The notes: generated by a model not told the origin, from the letters alone. Counted from the first letter of the stretch, positions 22,714 to 31,456 are shown. The stretch is 38,686 nucleotides of DNA from an uncultured Duncaniella sp. (GCA_910576785.1 CAJTJG010000025.1:1-38686), one strand, 5' to 3'. Numbers and translations: made by a program.

Positions 22714-25700
22714 ATGTCCCCCCACGAATTCACCCGGCTGCTATCTGAACGCATACTCATACTTGACGGTGCCATGGGCACCATGATACAGCGCCACGGC
22801 CTTACCGAGACCGACTACCGCTCCGACCGGTTTGCCTCATGGCCGCGACAGCTTCAGGGCAATAACGATCTGCTCTGCCTCACAGCCCCCGGTGTGATCG
22901 GAGAGATAGCCCGAGAGTATATCGCCGCCGGTGCCGATATCATATCTACCAATACGTTCAATGCCAATGCCATCTCAATGGCCGATTATGGCATGGAGGA
23001 TCTTGTGGCAGAGATTAACCTCGAGGGGGCGCGAATAGCCCGCAGGGCAGCCGACAGCGCCGGGCGATGTGTGCTTGTGGCCGGATCCATGGGACCTACC
23101 AACAAGACTGCCTCGATGAGTGCGGATGTGGACGATCCTGCGGCCAGAGCCGTGAGTTACGATGATCTGCGCCGGGCCTACGCCACACAGGTGGAGGCCC
23201 TGATGGAGGGTGGGGTGGACATACTGCTCTTCGAGACTGTGTTCGACACCCTCAATCTCAAGGCCGGACTCGATGCCGCCGTTGAGGTGATGGAGCGCCG
23301 CGGTGAGGAGATACCGGTGATGGTATCGGTGACCATAGCCGGCAGGGACGGCCGCACATTCTCGGGACAGACCCTTGAGGCTTTCATAGCTTCCGTGAGT
23401 CATGCTCCGGTGGCGTCCGTGGGACTCAACTGCTCGTTCGGGCCGGCCGAGATAATGCCGTGGCTGCGTGATCTCGCCGCTGTGGCTCCATGGCCGGTGT
23501 CGTGCCATCCCAATGCCGGACTCCCCGATGCCTCGGGCCATTACGGCGAGACCCCCGGGAGCATGGCGGCCGTGATGAGGCAGATGGTAGGCGAGGGGCT
23601 TGTCAACATCATAGGCGGATGCTGCGGCACCACTCCCGACCATATATCGCAATTCCCGTCCATCGTGGCCGGAGCCGCACCACGGCCCATACCGCAGAGC
23701 ATCGGCGTCATGAGGCTGAGCGGGCTGGACATGCTCGAGATAAGAGGAGGCGCGGCCACGGGATTTGTCAGCGTAGGGGAGAGGTGCAATGTGGCCGGCT
23801 CCCGGAAATTCCTCCGCCTGATAGGCGAGGGGAGCTATGATGAGGCCCTCGCCATAGCCCGCAGGCAGGTGGAGGACGGCGCCGCAGTAATTGACATCAA
23901 TATGGACGATGGTCTGCTCGACACGGGTCGTGAGATGTGTCATTTTCTCAACCTCATAGCTTCCGAGCCTGATATAGCGCGGGTGCCCGTGATGGTCGAC
24001 TCCTCGCGGTGGGAAGTCATAGAGGAAGCTCTCAAATGCATACAGGGCAACGGTATTGTCAATTCCATCTCGCTCAAAGAGGGCGAGGAGGTGTTTCTGG
24101 AGCGTGCGCGGCGCATACGCCGCCTTGGCGCTGCGGTGGTGGTGATGGCCTTTGACGAGCTTGGCCAGGCCGACACATACGAGCGCCGTATCGAGGTGTG
24201 CTCCCGTGCCTATAGGCTGCTCACGGAGCGTGCGGCCTTCCCTCCCGAGGATATAATATTCGACCCCAATGTTCTGGCCATAGCCACCGGTATGCCCGAG
24301 CATGACCGCTATGCCCTTGACTTTATCCGGGCAACGGAGTGGATCAAAACCAATCTGCCTGGCGCGAAGGTGAGCGGCGGACTGAGCAACCTATCCTTCT
24401 CCTTCAGAGGTAACAACAGGCTGCGCGAGGCCATGCACGCCGTGTTTCTCCACCACGCCATAGCCGCGGGGATGGATATGGCCATACTCAATCCCGCCTC
24501 GGCGGTGGCCTATGGAGAGATCGACTCCCAGTTGCGTGATCTGCTCGAGGATGTCATACTGGCCCGCGATCCCCAGGCACCCGAGCGTCTGGCCGAGCAT
24601 GCACGACTCATGATGGAACAGGTTTCCGACAAGCATCCGGCCGCGGCTGCCGCTCCGGTATCCGACAATCGCCCTGTGGAAGAGCGGCTCAGGGATGCCC
24701 TCGTGAAGGGAGATGCCTCACGTCTTGCCGATGATATTGCCGAGATTATCGCCGCCGGAACCGATCCCGTCAGTGTGATAGATGGACCGCTTATGGAGGG
24801 GATGAACCGTGTGGGCACCCTCTTCGGCGAGGGCAAGATGTTTCTGCCGCAGGTGGTGAAGACCGCCCGCACCATGAAGGCCGCAGTGGCTCTGCTCAAA
24901 CCCGAGATAGACCGTCGGGGGCAGGTCTCCGGCGCCGGTGCCCGCAAGGCAGGCAGGATACTCTTCGCCACAGTGCGCGGCGATGTCCACGACATTGGCA
25001 AGAACATTGTGTCAATCGTTCTGACATGCAACAATTATGAGGTGATTGACCTCGGTGTGATGGTGGCGCCCGAGACCATCGTGGAGACAGCTCTGAGGGA
25101 GCGCCCCGACATTGTGTGCCTCTCAGGTCTCATCACCCCCTCGCTCGGCGAGATGGCTGTAGTGATCCGATCCCTGGCGGATGCAGGTCTCGACATACCC
25201 GTAATGGTGGGTGGAGCCACCACTTCCCGCCTCCACACGGCCCTGAAGCTCGATCCCTGCTATCCCGGCGCCGTGATCCATGTGCCTGATGCCTCGCAGA
25301 ATCCTCTCATAGCCGCCCGGCTTCTCGATCCGTTTACGGGCCGTGCCTACATAGGTTCCGTCAAGGAGGAGGCCCGGACAATGCGCGAGCGCGAGGCCAT
25401 GAAGACCGCCATGCGCGAGCTTCTGCCTATAGACGGGGCAAGGGCGCACAGGGTGCCATACGTAGTCGCCGCATCACCTGCGCTTGCCGACGGCGTGTCA
25501 ATGTCCGGAAACATACCTGTGAGCGAACTCATTCCGCTTATCAACCGTCGCGCTCTTCTAGCGGCATGGAGTCTCCCGGCCTCACTGGCAGATGTGCAGG
25601 AAAGAGTTGACGAGACCCTTGATGCCCGTGCGCTCGAGGCCCGCCGTCTGCTCGACGACGCCTATGCTCTGCTGCGCTCTCTGCCGCAGGAGGAGGCTAC

Positions 25701-26268
25701 GGTGAGATATGTGGCCCGCACGGTCGAGGCACGTGCCGACGGCGATGACATCATGATAGGGGAGACTCGTTTTCCCACCCTCCGCAAGCAGACTCCCGAT
25801 GGCGCCGGATACTGTCCGGCAGCCGCCGATTTTGTCAATCCCGCCGGCGAGACCATCGGACTCTTTGCCATCAGCGTGGATCCGCGGCTCGAGGGTGCGG
25901 AGGGTGACGACCCCTACCGCCGTCTGCTCGGGCAGACCGTGGCCCATCGACTTGCCGAGGCCGGCTCGGAGTGGCTTCACCGTCATGTGGCCCGTGCGGA
26001 GGGCATAAGACCCGCCGTTGGCTACCCCATCATGCCCGACCAGAGCCTCAATCACGTGCTCGGCACGCTTATCGACATGGAGTCCATCGGAATTACCCTC
26101 ACCGAAAACGGCGCCATGCACCCCTCGGCAAGCGTCAGCGGACTGTATCTCACCTCACCATCAGCGCATTACTTTATGGTTGGCCCCATCGGTCCCGACC
26201 AGATCGATGACTATGCCCGCCGCCGCTCCCTCACCCCCACCCGCGTGCTTGAGCTGCTGGGGAGGTGA
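22714..26268 (+). CDS. metH: Cobalamin-dependent methionine synthase MetH
   Basis: MetH transfers a methyl group from methyltetrahydrofolate through cobalamin to homocysteine. From the ATG at 22714 it has 1184 residues and all four modules. The homocysteine domain (about 1-320) has zinc Cys240 (GLNCSFG) and Cys303/304 (GGCCGTTPDH). The pterin domain (about 345-610) includes FVSVGERCNVAGS. The cap and B12 domain (about 630-880) has the axial His759 in DVHDIGKN. The AdoMet reactivation domain (about 890-1184) includes RPAVGYP. The longer in-frame start at 22651 lies inside the terminator hairpin and promoter and is rejected. It is monocistronic and very GC-rich compared with the island that follows. 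Confidence 0.98.
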   Translation: MSPHEFTRLLSERILILDGAMGTMIQRHGLTETDYRSDRFASWPRQLQGNNDLLCLTAPGVIGEIAREYIAAGADIISTNTFNANAISMADYGMEDLVAEINLEGARIARRAADSAGRCVLVAGSMGPTNKTASMSADVDDPAARAVSYDDLRRAYATQVEALMEGGVDILLFETVFDTLNLKAGLDAAVEVMERRGEEIPVMVSVTIAGRDGRTFSGQTLEAFIASVSHAPVASVGLNCSFGPAEIMPWLRDLAAVAPWPVSCHPNAGLPDASGHYGETPGSMAAVMRQMVGEGLVNIIGGCCGTTPDHISQFPSIVAGAAPRPIPQSIGVMRLSGLDMLEIRGGAATGFVSVGERCNVAGSRKFLRLIGEGSYDEALAIARRQVEDGAAVIDINMDDGLLDTGREMCHFLNLIASEPDIARVPVMVDSSRWEVIEEALKCIQGNGIVNSISLKEGEEVFLERARRIRRLGAAVVVMAFDELGQADTYERRIEVCSRAYRLLTERAAFPPEDIIFDPNVLAIATGMPEHDRYALDFIRATEWIKTNLPGAKVSGGLSNLSFSFRGNNRLREAMHAVFLHHAIAAGMDMAILNPASAVAYGEIDSQLRDLLEDVILARDPQAPERLAEHARLMMEQVSDKHPAAAAAPVSDNRPVEERLRDALVKGDASRLADDIAEIIAAGTDPVSVIDGPLMEGMNRVGTLFGEGKMFLPQVVKTARTMKAAVALLKPEIDRRGQVSGAGARKAGRILFATVRGDVHDIGKNIVSIVLTCNNYEVIDLGVMVAPETIVETALRERPDIVCLSGLITPSLGEMAVVIRSLADAGLDIPVMVGGATTSRLHTALKLDPCYPGAVIHVPDASQNPLIAARLLDPFTGRAYIGSVKEEARTMREREAMKTAMRELLPIDGARAHRVPYVVAASPALADGVSMSGNIPVSELIPLINRRALLAAWSLPASLADVQERVDETLDARALEARRLLDDAYALLRSLPQEEATVRYVARTVEARADGDDIMIGETRFPTLRKQTPDGAGYCPAAADFVNPAGETIGLFAISVDPRLEGAEGDDPYRRLLGQTVAHRLAEAGSEWLHRHVARAEGIRPAVGYPIMPDQSLNHVLGTLIDMESIGITLTENGAMHPSASVSGLYLTSPSAHYFMVGPIGPDQIDDYARRRSLTPTRVLELLGR

Positions 26269-26290
26269 ATAATTTTAATATTAATAAAAT

Positions 26291-26321
26291 TTGGTTTATG
26301 TGTGATAAAACTATATATTTG
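26291..26321 (+). promoter_or_regulatory. Promoter of the TPR-HTH regulator
   Basis: TTG at 26291-26293 and TATATTTG at 26314-26321 are 20 nt apart. The -7 box ends 8 nt before the ATG at 26330, so the leader would be only a few nt. Confidence 0.7.
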
Positions 26322-26329
26322 CAATCACA

Positions 26330-28054
26330 ATGAGCCAAATCCGCTACATACTCGTGGTTTTTCTCTCCCTGCTTGCATTGGTGGGGTGTGCAGACCAGTG
26401 TTTAAAGGATCAGTTGGCCGTAGCTGAATCGGTCATGGAAGAATATCCAGACTCTGCATATTCAATCATATCACAGTTGGACTATGCGGACATATCTTCT
26501 GAACGAGATCAGCATCTATACGCTTTGATCAATTCGCGATGTGCGGATAAGCTTGATATGGACATAACAGGCGACACACTGATCGGACGGGCTGCTGAAT
26601 ACTATGATATAAACAAGGATTGGTATCACTATATTATGGCATTTCATTGCTTGGGACGTGTGAAATTTGAGCAGGGATGTTATCCTTCGTCTCTAAGCAT
26701 GTATGTACGGGCCTATGAAGCCGCTGTAAATTTAAGTGATCCATATTGGATAGGTCTGTGCGCCCGTGATATCGCCGATGCTTACAATAAGATGTATCTT
26801 CATGGAGATGAACTTCATTATGTGAAGATCGAATACGAAAATTTTAAGAAGTCCGGAAATGATAATTTTTCAGATTGGGCTTTGGTTGATCTTGCAAGAG
26901 CATATCTCAATGTATGCGACATGGACTCTGCTATCAATACATCGGCAAAAGTCATTGATATGGCTAAAAACAATAGTGACACTACCCTGCTGTATGAAGG
27001 TCTGACAGCCATGGGCGAATGTTATTTTGCCATGGATTCAGTGACACAGGGAATAGATTATTATCAAGAGTCCATGAAAACCGGACTCACATCACTTAGG
27101 GATTCATGTAAGCTCGGGCGACTGTATCTTTCAGCAGGTAAAATAGCGAAATGTGAGGCGGTGATGTCTCAGATATTGGACAGGGATGACCCAATGGTGG
27201 AGTTGGTTAAATATGAGTATTATGCGTCAAAAGGATTATACAAAGATGCTTTGAGTTCTTATATTCGTATGGACAGTATATCCGAATCGCGTCTTAGACC
27301 TCGCGTCACTGACTATGTCTATAAGGATGTCCAACAACAATATGATATAGAGAAACGCGCGACAGAGGAGCGTATAAAAAACCAAAGATTGGTCATTATA
27401 ATTTGCATATTGTCAATATTATTGATCATCATGATCATTATATTCGCTATACGTGCATGGAAAAAGAAGATCGATGAAAGAAGATTGGTCTATGAGTGTC
27501 TTATCGAAGATATAAAAAGCAAACTGGAAAACAGCCATCTACAGATTTTACATAAGGAGGATATTATAAAGGATTGTGAGCTACAGATAAAAAAACAGAA
27601 TTTGCGGCTGGAAATTGATAAGGAACAGATCGCAGGTTTTCAGACTGCCGCTCTGACCCTTTTGTCATCTCAGTTCAAACATTTTGATGTCTTGTTTAAA
27701 ATTTTGGACGAAGATATAAATGACTCATTGAAGGACAAGAAATTGTTGGCTGCTTTACACGAATTGATAAAAAATCTATCCTCGACCAAAGGTAAACGTC
27801 ATCTTGAAGAGTTGATCAATCAGAATACAAATAATCTGATGGCAAATTTCCGAGCTGATTTTCCTGGTCTAAAGGACAAGGATTATGATTTGCTTATATA
27901 TCATATCATGGGGTTCAGGACCAACTCAATAGTAGCATTTCTATCAGAAAAAAATACGGCTGCAATATATAATCGGAAACGGCGTCTCATGGATAAGATA
28001 GAGGCATCCAAGCATGAAAACAAAGAAATCTACAATAAGCTTTTTTCAAAATAA
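26330..28054 (+). CDS. TPR / transmembrane / HTH one-component regulator
   Basis: The 574-residue protein has a lipobox-like signal (LVGC, Cys20; it may be a lipid or a signal anchor). An α-helical TPR-like sensor region follows (about 25-320), then one strong membrane helix (about 354-376). A charged coiled coil (about 380-435) and a C-terminal LuxR-like HTH (about 505-560, DFPGLKDKDYDLLIYHIMG then IYNRKRRLMDKI) end the protein. This layout is a recognised Bacteroidetes type that senses outside the cytoplasm and acts on DNA inside. It precedes the DUF3244-C10-lipoprotein genes on the same strand by 217 nt, so they are its likely targets. Its base composition is far more AT-rich than metH beside it. 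Confidence 0.8.
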   Translation: MSQIRYILVVFLSLLALVGCADQCLKDQLAVAESVMEEYPDSAYSIISQLDYADISSERDQHLYALINSRCADKLDMDITGDTLIGRAAEYYDINKDWYHYIMAFHCLGRVKFEQGCYPSSLSMYVRAYEAAVNLSDPYWIGLCARDIADAYNKMYLHGDELHYVKIEYENFKKSGNDNFSDWALVDLARAYLNVCDMDSAINTSAKVIDMAKNNSDTTLLYEGLTAMGECYFAMDSVTQGIDYYQESMKTGLTSLRDSCKLGRLYLSAGKIAKCEAVMSQILDRDDPMVELVKYEYYASKGLYKDALSSYIRMDSISESRLRPRVTDYVYKDVQQQYDIEKRATEERIKNQRLVIIICILSILLIIMIIIFAIRAWKKKIDERRLVYECLIEDIKSKLENSHLQILHKEDIIKDCELQIKKQNLRLEIDKEQIAGFQTAALTLLSSQFKHFDVLFKILDEDINDSLKDKKLLAALHELIKNLSSTKGKRHLEELINQNTNNLMANFRADFPGLKDKDYDLLIYHIMGFRTNSIVAFLSEKNTAAIYNRKRRLMDKIEASKHENKEIYNKLFSK

Positions 28055-28124
28055 TAAAAAACATTAGGTTAATAGCGTTTCATAGTGAGTGGGGATAAAT
28101 AGCTGATTATCAACCTACGGCTTC

Positions 28125-28199
28125 AAAAGGATAGAATTAGCTAAAATTTATTTCATAAAATACTGATTTTCAATATATTACAAGTATAAAAGGATAGAA
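28125..28199 (+). promoter_or_regulatory. Direct repeats upstream of the protease operon
   Basis: AAAAGGATAGAA occurs twice, at 28125-28136 and 28188-28199, 63 bp apart (about six helical turns). The second copy ends 16 bp before the -33 element. The position fits activator binding sites, perhaps for the TPR-HTH protein; this is inference. Confidence 0.45.
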
Positions 28200-28215
28200 A
28201 ATAACCCCCTTTTTA

Positions 28216-28248
28216 TTTGGAATAATGTGGTGATTTGATGTAATTTTG
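28216..28248 (+). promoter_or_regulatory. Promoter of the DUF3244-C10 operon
   Basis: TTTG at 28216-28219 and TAATTTTG at 28241-28248 are 21 nt apart. The first ATG (28252) lies 3 nt after the -7 box and opens a 7-codon frame whose TGA overlaps the ATG of the DUF3244 gene at 28272. Confidence 0.65.
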
Positions 28249-28271
28249 CACATGAACAAATCAATAAAAAC

Positions 28272-28646
28272 ATGAAAAAATTATTAAAAATCATCTCTTG
28301 TTTAATTATCTTTATGGCGGCTTCGATAGCAATGGGAGCTGAAGCGCCTAAAACGACAGCTAAGCACAAGACTGTGCTACACGCAAAAGACATATCAACC
28401 CACAGGCCTAAGGCCCCCTTGCGTCTATATATAGAATGCTTGTACGGTGAGGGCATAATCGAATTCAATATGTCGGAAGTCATAGACAATCTTGATTTCA
28501 CTATTTCAACCGGCAGTGATGTTATTTGGTGTGGGCATGTGACAACCGATGAACCGACTACAGAAATACCCATATTGAAAGGAGAATACCAAATAGACTG
28601 TGTGACAGATGGAGGTATGACTTTTTCAGGTAGCTTGATATTTTAA
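28272..28646 (+). CDS. Small secreted DUF3244-like protein
   Basis: The 124-residue protein has a signal peptide (MKKLLKIISCLIIFMAASIAMG, cleavage after about residue 23). A short β-sandwich-like domain follows: LRLYIECLYGEGIIEFN, NLDFTISTGSDVIW and a final GGMTFSGSLIF. The spacing and closing β-hairpin resemble DUF3244 proteins, which in Bacteroides often sit beside C10 proteases. No catalytic motif is present. It is first in the operon, 23 nt before the C10 protease gene, and its start overlaps a 7-codon upstream frame. A role as protease chaperone or inhibitor is possible but unproven. Confidence 0.65.
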   Translation: MKKLLKIISCLIIFMAASIAMGAEAPKTTAKHKTVLHAKDISTHRPKAPLRLYIECLYGEGIIEFNMSEVIDNLDFTISTGSDVIWCGHVTTDEPTTEIPILKGEYQIDCVTDGGMTFSGSLIF

Positions 28647-28669
28647 TAAATTAACCAATCAATCACACA

Positions 28670-29998
28670 ATGAAAAAACTGCTTTTTGCCATGTTTGCCA
28701 TCATGGTGGCAGTGGCATGTACCAATGTTGACGAGCCGATCGGCAAAAATGGTAATGTCTTGCAGGAAAAGGAAGTCAATGCCAATATCCGTACTCCTGA
28801 AGAAGTTGCGGAATGTGTACAGAATCTTGTTGATGCGATTGACCGTAAGAATCCATCACGGGCAGGCAACCGCAGAGTGGTGTCGGAGGTAGTCCCTGTC
28901 AAAAACTCACATATAGCATCAAGGAGCATTGATCCGAACAACAAGCTCACGCATGGAAATGATACTGTCAAGTTCTACTTCGTGAACTTTGCGGATAGTT
29001 CGGGTTTTGCCGTGGCAGGTGCTGAACTTGATTCGGAGCCGGTGTATGCTATCATTGATCATGGTAATGCCAAATGGGATGGATTTACCACTTATGAACA
29101 TTTTCATCTGGCAAACTTCATGGATATGTTTATTCTCGGAAATGACTGCAGTGGACAGATCCAACACAGAGACAGTATTATAAAAAAGATCAACGAGTGG
29201 GATATCACCGAAATGAAAGCTCCGATTCTGGAAACAAACTGGAGTCAGAGAGATCCATATAACAGGTTTTGTCCTCTGGATGATGGGGTGGTCTGCCCTA
29301 CGGGATGTGTTCCCACCGCATTGGCTCAGATTCTGTCACATTTTCAAACCATTGATTCCGTGCCTTATCAGGATGGACGAAAGGGACATATCAAAATGAT
29401 GTGGAGCAGAATCCTATCGCAATGCAGAGGAAACAACGGTAGAGTGAAGCCTTCTGACACTCCATTATCGGAAAGAGTATCACATCTCATGAGATATATC
29501 GGACGTGGCATCGGTGCCAAATATTCCCAAAAATCAACTAGCGCTGACCCTGAGGATGGGTTGAGATGGCTCAGGGATCATGCAAATCTGGACATATCTG
29601 AATTAAAGGATTATAATATATCAGAGATTATAGGTTCCATTAAAGATGGTAACCCTGTTTATGGAAGAGGTAGCTCTGGTAAGGAGCAATTTTTGGGATT
29701 AATAACTACTGGTTATAAATATAACCATTCATGGGTATATGACGGTTATCTCAAAGCGGAGGATACATCTGTATGGCCTTTCAAAAAAAGAGATTTTGTT
29801 CACTGCAACTGGGGATGGAACGGCGCGGATAACGGTTATTATCTGAGCAAGGTCTTTGAAACCGCCAATGGTCCGGAAATAACGGATAATGAAGCGTTTG
29901 AAGATCTTCCGGATCCCTCTGTAGGCTCCGGAACCCCCGGTGGAAACACTAGGTATGGCAACAAACTTAAGTATTGCAAGATATGGAAAAAACAATAG
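28670..29998 (+). CDS. C10-family (streptopain-like) cysteine protease lipoprotein
   Basis: This is a secreted cysteine protease of the SpeB/interpain type with 442 residues. The signal ends at AVAC (Cys17), so it is probably surface- or periplasm-anchored. The prodomain (about 40-185) includes KFYFVNFADSSGFAVAGAE. The catalytic domain has the nucleophile Cys213 in CPTGCVPTALAQ and His353 in YNHSWVYDGY, with HCNWGWNG (378-385) near the oxyanion region. Key residues are intact. A short Gly/Pro tail ends the protein, with no sorting domain. The next lipoprotein gene overlaps its stop, so they are coupled. Activity toward host or microbial proteins is inferred from family members. Confidence 0.93.
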   Translation: MKKLLFAMFAIMVAVACTNVDEPIGKNGNVLQEKEVNANIRTPEEVAECVQNLVDAIDRKNPSRAGNRRVVSEVVPVKNSHIASRSIDPNNKLTHGNDTVKFYFVNFADSSGFAVAGAELDSEPVYAIIDHGNAKWDGFTTYEHFHLANFMDMFILGNDCSGQIQHRDSIIKKINEWDITEMKAPILETNWSQRDPYNRFCPLDDGVVCPTGCVPTALAQILSHFQTIDSVPYQDGRKGHIKMMWSRILSQCRGNNGRVKPSDTPLSERVSHLMRYIGRGIGAKYSQKSTSADPEDGLRWLRDHANLDISELKDYNISEIIGSIKDGNPVYGRGSSGKEQFLGLITTGYKYNHSWVYDGYLKAEDTSVWPFKKRDFVHCNWGWNGADNGYYLSKVFETANGPEITDNEAFEDLPDPSVGSGTPGGNTRYGNKLKYCKIWKKQ

Positions 29999-30486
29999 GA
30001 CTTTTTTTCAGGGTATTCATTGCTTTCCTCAGTCTGCTCTTTGCCGTGTCATGTGATAATTTGGAAGGGGATTGGTATGATTACATACCCTTATCAATAG
30101 AGGGTGTAGAGTCGGAGGGAACCTCAACATACAGGATATCGATGGATAAAGAGGCTCACTCGTTCACATTCAATGCCAGTTGCAAGAAGGCCAGTTTCCG
30201 GGATTCCAAGGTGATGTATGTAGCGATATACTATCGTCAGGATTCACTTGACCAGGAGGATCCGGCATGGGAAGAGGACGGTATAGACACAAGAGATATC
30301 ACTGAGGTTGGCATGTCCGCCCGATGGTCGTTTGGGAAGATTGAGATGATATCCATGACTGACAGACCTGAATATCGCGTGACAATAGATCCTAACACAA
30401 CTGGTTTTGAACGTTTTGTCCACATCTCAATAGGAGAGACCGTTCATGCCGGCAACAGTATAACTGTCAATCAACGCGCAGATTGA
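29983..30486 (+). CDS. Small BACON-like lipoprotein, copy 1
   Basis: From the ATG at 29983 the protein has 167 residues with a lipoprotein signal (lipobox AVSC, then DNLEGDW). The mature part, about 143 residues, is β-rich. It ends with FERFVHISIG and SITVNQRAD, which resembles the closing strands of BACON/Ig-like domains. The gene overlaps the C10 protease stop by 16 nt. SpeB-type proteases are often followed by a small cognate inhibitor, such as Spi in Streptococcus and Bfi in B. fragilis, so an inhibitor or partner role is a reasonable guess. Sequence similarity to those inhibitors is not evident by eye. Confidence 0.8.
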   Translation: MEKTIGLFFRVFIAFLSLLFAVSCDNLEGDWYDYIPLSIEGVESEGTSTYRISMDKEAHSFTFNASCKKASFRDSKVMYVAIYYRQDSLDQEDPAWEEDGIDTRDITEVGMSARWSFGKIEMISMTDRPEYRVTIDPNTTGFERFVHISIGETVHAGNSITVNQRAD

Positions 30487-30518
30487 TTATAATATTAGTT
30501 TTTAAACAAAAATGAATC

Positions 30519-31016
30519 ATGAAAAAATTCAATCTATTCCTGATAATAGGACTTGCCTGCCTCAGTCTGCTCTTTGCCGTGTCATGTGATAATCTGGAAG
30601 GGGATTGGTATGATTACATACCCTTATCAATAGAGGGTGTAGAGTCGGAGGGAGCCTCAACATACAGGATATCGATGGATAAAGAGGCTCACTCGTTCAC
30701 GTTCGTGGCCAGTTGCAAGAAGGTCAGCTTCCAAAATTCACAGGCGATGTATGTAGCGATATACTATCGTCAGGACTCACATGACCAGGAGGATCCGGCA
30801 TGGGAAGAGGATGGGATAGATACAAAAGATATCACCGAGGTTGGCATGTCCGCCCGATGGTCATTCGGGAAGATTGAAGTGATATCCGTGACAGACAGAC
30901 CTGAATATCGCGTGACAATAGATCCTAATACAACTGGGTTTGAGCGTTTTGTCCATATTTCAATTGGGTCTGCTGATGCCGGCAACAGTATAACCGTCAA
31001 TCAACGCGCAGATTGA
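30519..31016 (+). CDS. Small BACON-like lipoprotein, copy 2
   Basis: A tandem paralogue of the preceding gene with 165 residues; the mature parts differ at roughly 14 of 143 positions. The signal peptide is different (MKKFNLFLIIGLACLSLLFAVSC), and it resembles the start of the truncated serpin remnant that follows. Substitutions cluster in one stretch (ASCKKVSFQNSQAMY against ASCKKASFRDSKVMY) and near the end (GSADAGN against GETVHAGN). The recent duplication suggests dosage or diversification of a partner of the C10 protease. It starts 33 nt after copy 1 on the same transcript. Confidence 0.8.
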   Translation: MKKFNLFLIIGLACLSLLFAVSCDNLEGDWYDYIPLSIEGVESEGASTYRISMDKEAHSFTFVASCKKVSFQNSQAMYVAIYYRQDSHDQEDPAWEEDGIDTKDITEVGMSARWSFGKIEVISVTDRPEYRVTIDPNTTGFERFVHISIGSADAGNSITVNQRAD

Positions 31017-31046
31017 AAGTGTTAAATATCTAAACAACAACGAATC

Positions 31047-31166
31047 ATGAGAAAATTCAATCTATTCCTCATGGGGCTTGCCGCGATTGGAGCGGTGGGC
31101 TAATCCAAGGGGGGGATAATCACCTCCGGCGCGATCCTCTTCATGGGAACGGTGGCCGAGATGTGA
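31047..31166 (+). pseudogene. Serpin remnant with internal deletion and stop
   Basis: One frame reads a signal-peptide start (MRKFNLFLMGLAAIGAVG), then TAA at 31101-31103, then SKGGIITSGAILFMGTVAEM and TGA. The last part matches the end of the intact serpin gene at the right edge (STGAILFMGTVTEM), and the DNA 3' of both is near-identical. The frame is kept across the gap, so about 1.1 kb of serpin coding sequence appears to have been deleted in frame. The TAA sits where a lipobox Cys would be expected (AVG-C). The product, if any, would be 18 residues. Confidence 0.75.
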
Positions 31167-31452
31167 CGCTTTTGTTATGAATACAATATGTGAATTCTGA
31201 TCTTTTTAAGATTGATTTTTTACTTGTGAAGATAGTCCCCCGCAGGCCGCGAGGCCCGTGGGGGACGTTTGTTGTTGTACAATACGAGTCCCGTCAGGGA
31301 CGACGTTGTGGTAAAGACGTTACCACGACGTCGTCCCTGACGGGACTCAATGGGTATTTTTCGTATCCGGTCCCCGCACTGGCCGTGCGGAGTTATCCAC
31401 GACATCGTCCCTAAAGGGACTCTGTATCTTTCGGTCTCTATGTCAATTATGA
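31167..31452 (+). repeat. Modular palindromic repeat block, copy 1
   Basis: This block continues the serpin 3' flank (31167-31234) and then holds three modules. The first is a GC-rich hairpin (31235-31266). The second is a 63-bp palindrome (31286-31348; 29-bp arms with one mismatch and loop AGACG). The third is a smaller palindrome, CCCCGCAC/GTGCGGAG (31372-31392), followed by a lone half-arm of the large palindrome (31393-31422). It is inverted relative to copy 2 at 37130-37520. It lies between the serpin remnant and the convergent C10 protease and may also terminate transcription. Confidence 0.85.
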
Positions 31453-31456
31453 CACA

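Noticed and set aside
22975..24303. 442-codon open frame opposite metH
   Set aside because: It lies wholly within metH and is rich in His/Gly/Tyr, as expected from the reverse of GC-biased codons.
31101..31103. In-frame TAA in the serpin remnant as a recoded or selenocysteine codon
   Set aside because: It is TAA rather than TGA, and nearly all of the serpin is missing, so decay is the simpler reading.
31235..31422. CRISPR-like look of repeated GTCCC/GGGAC units
   Set aside because: The units are palindromes and half-palindromes of differing spacing, without equal spacers and without cas genes.
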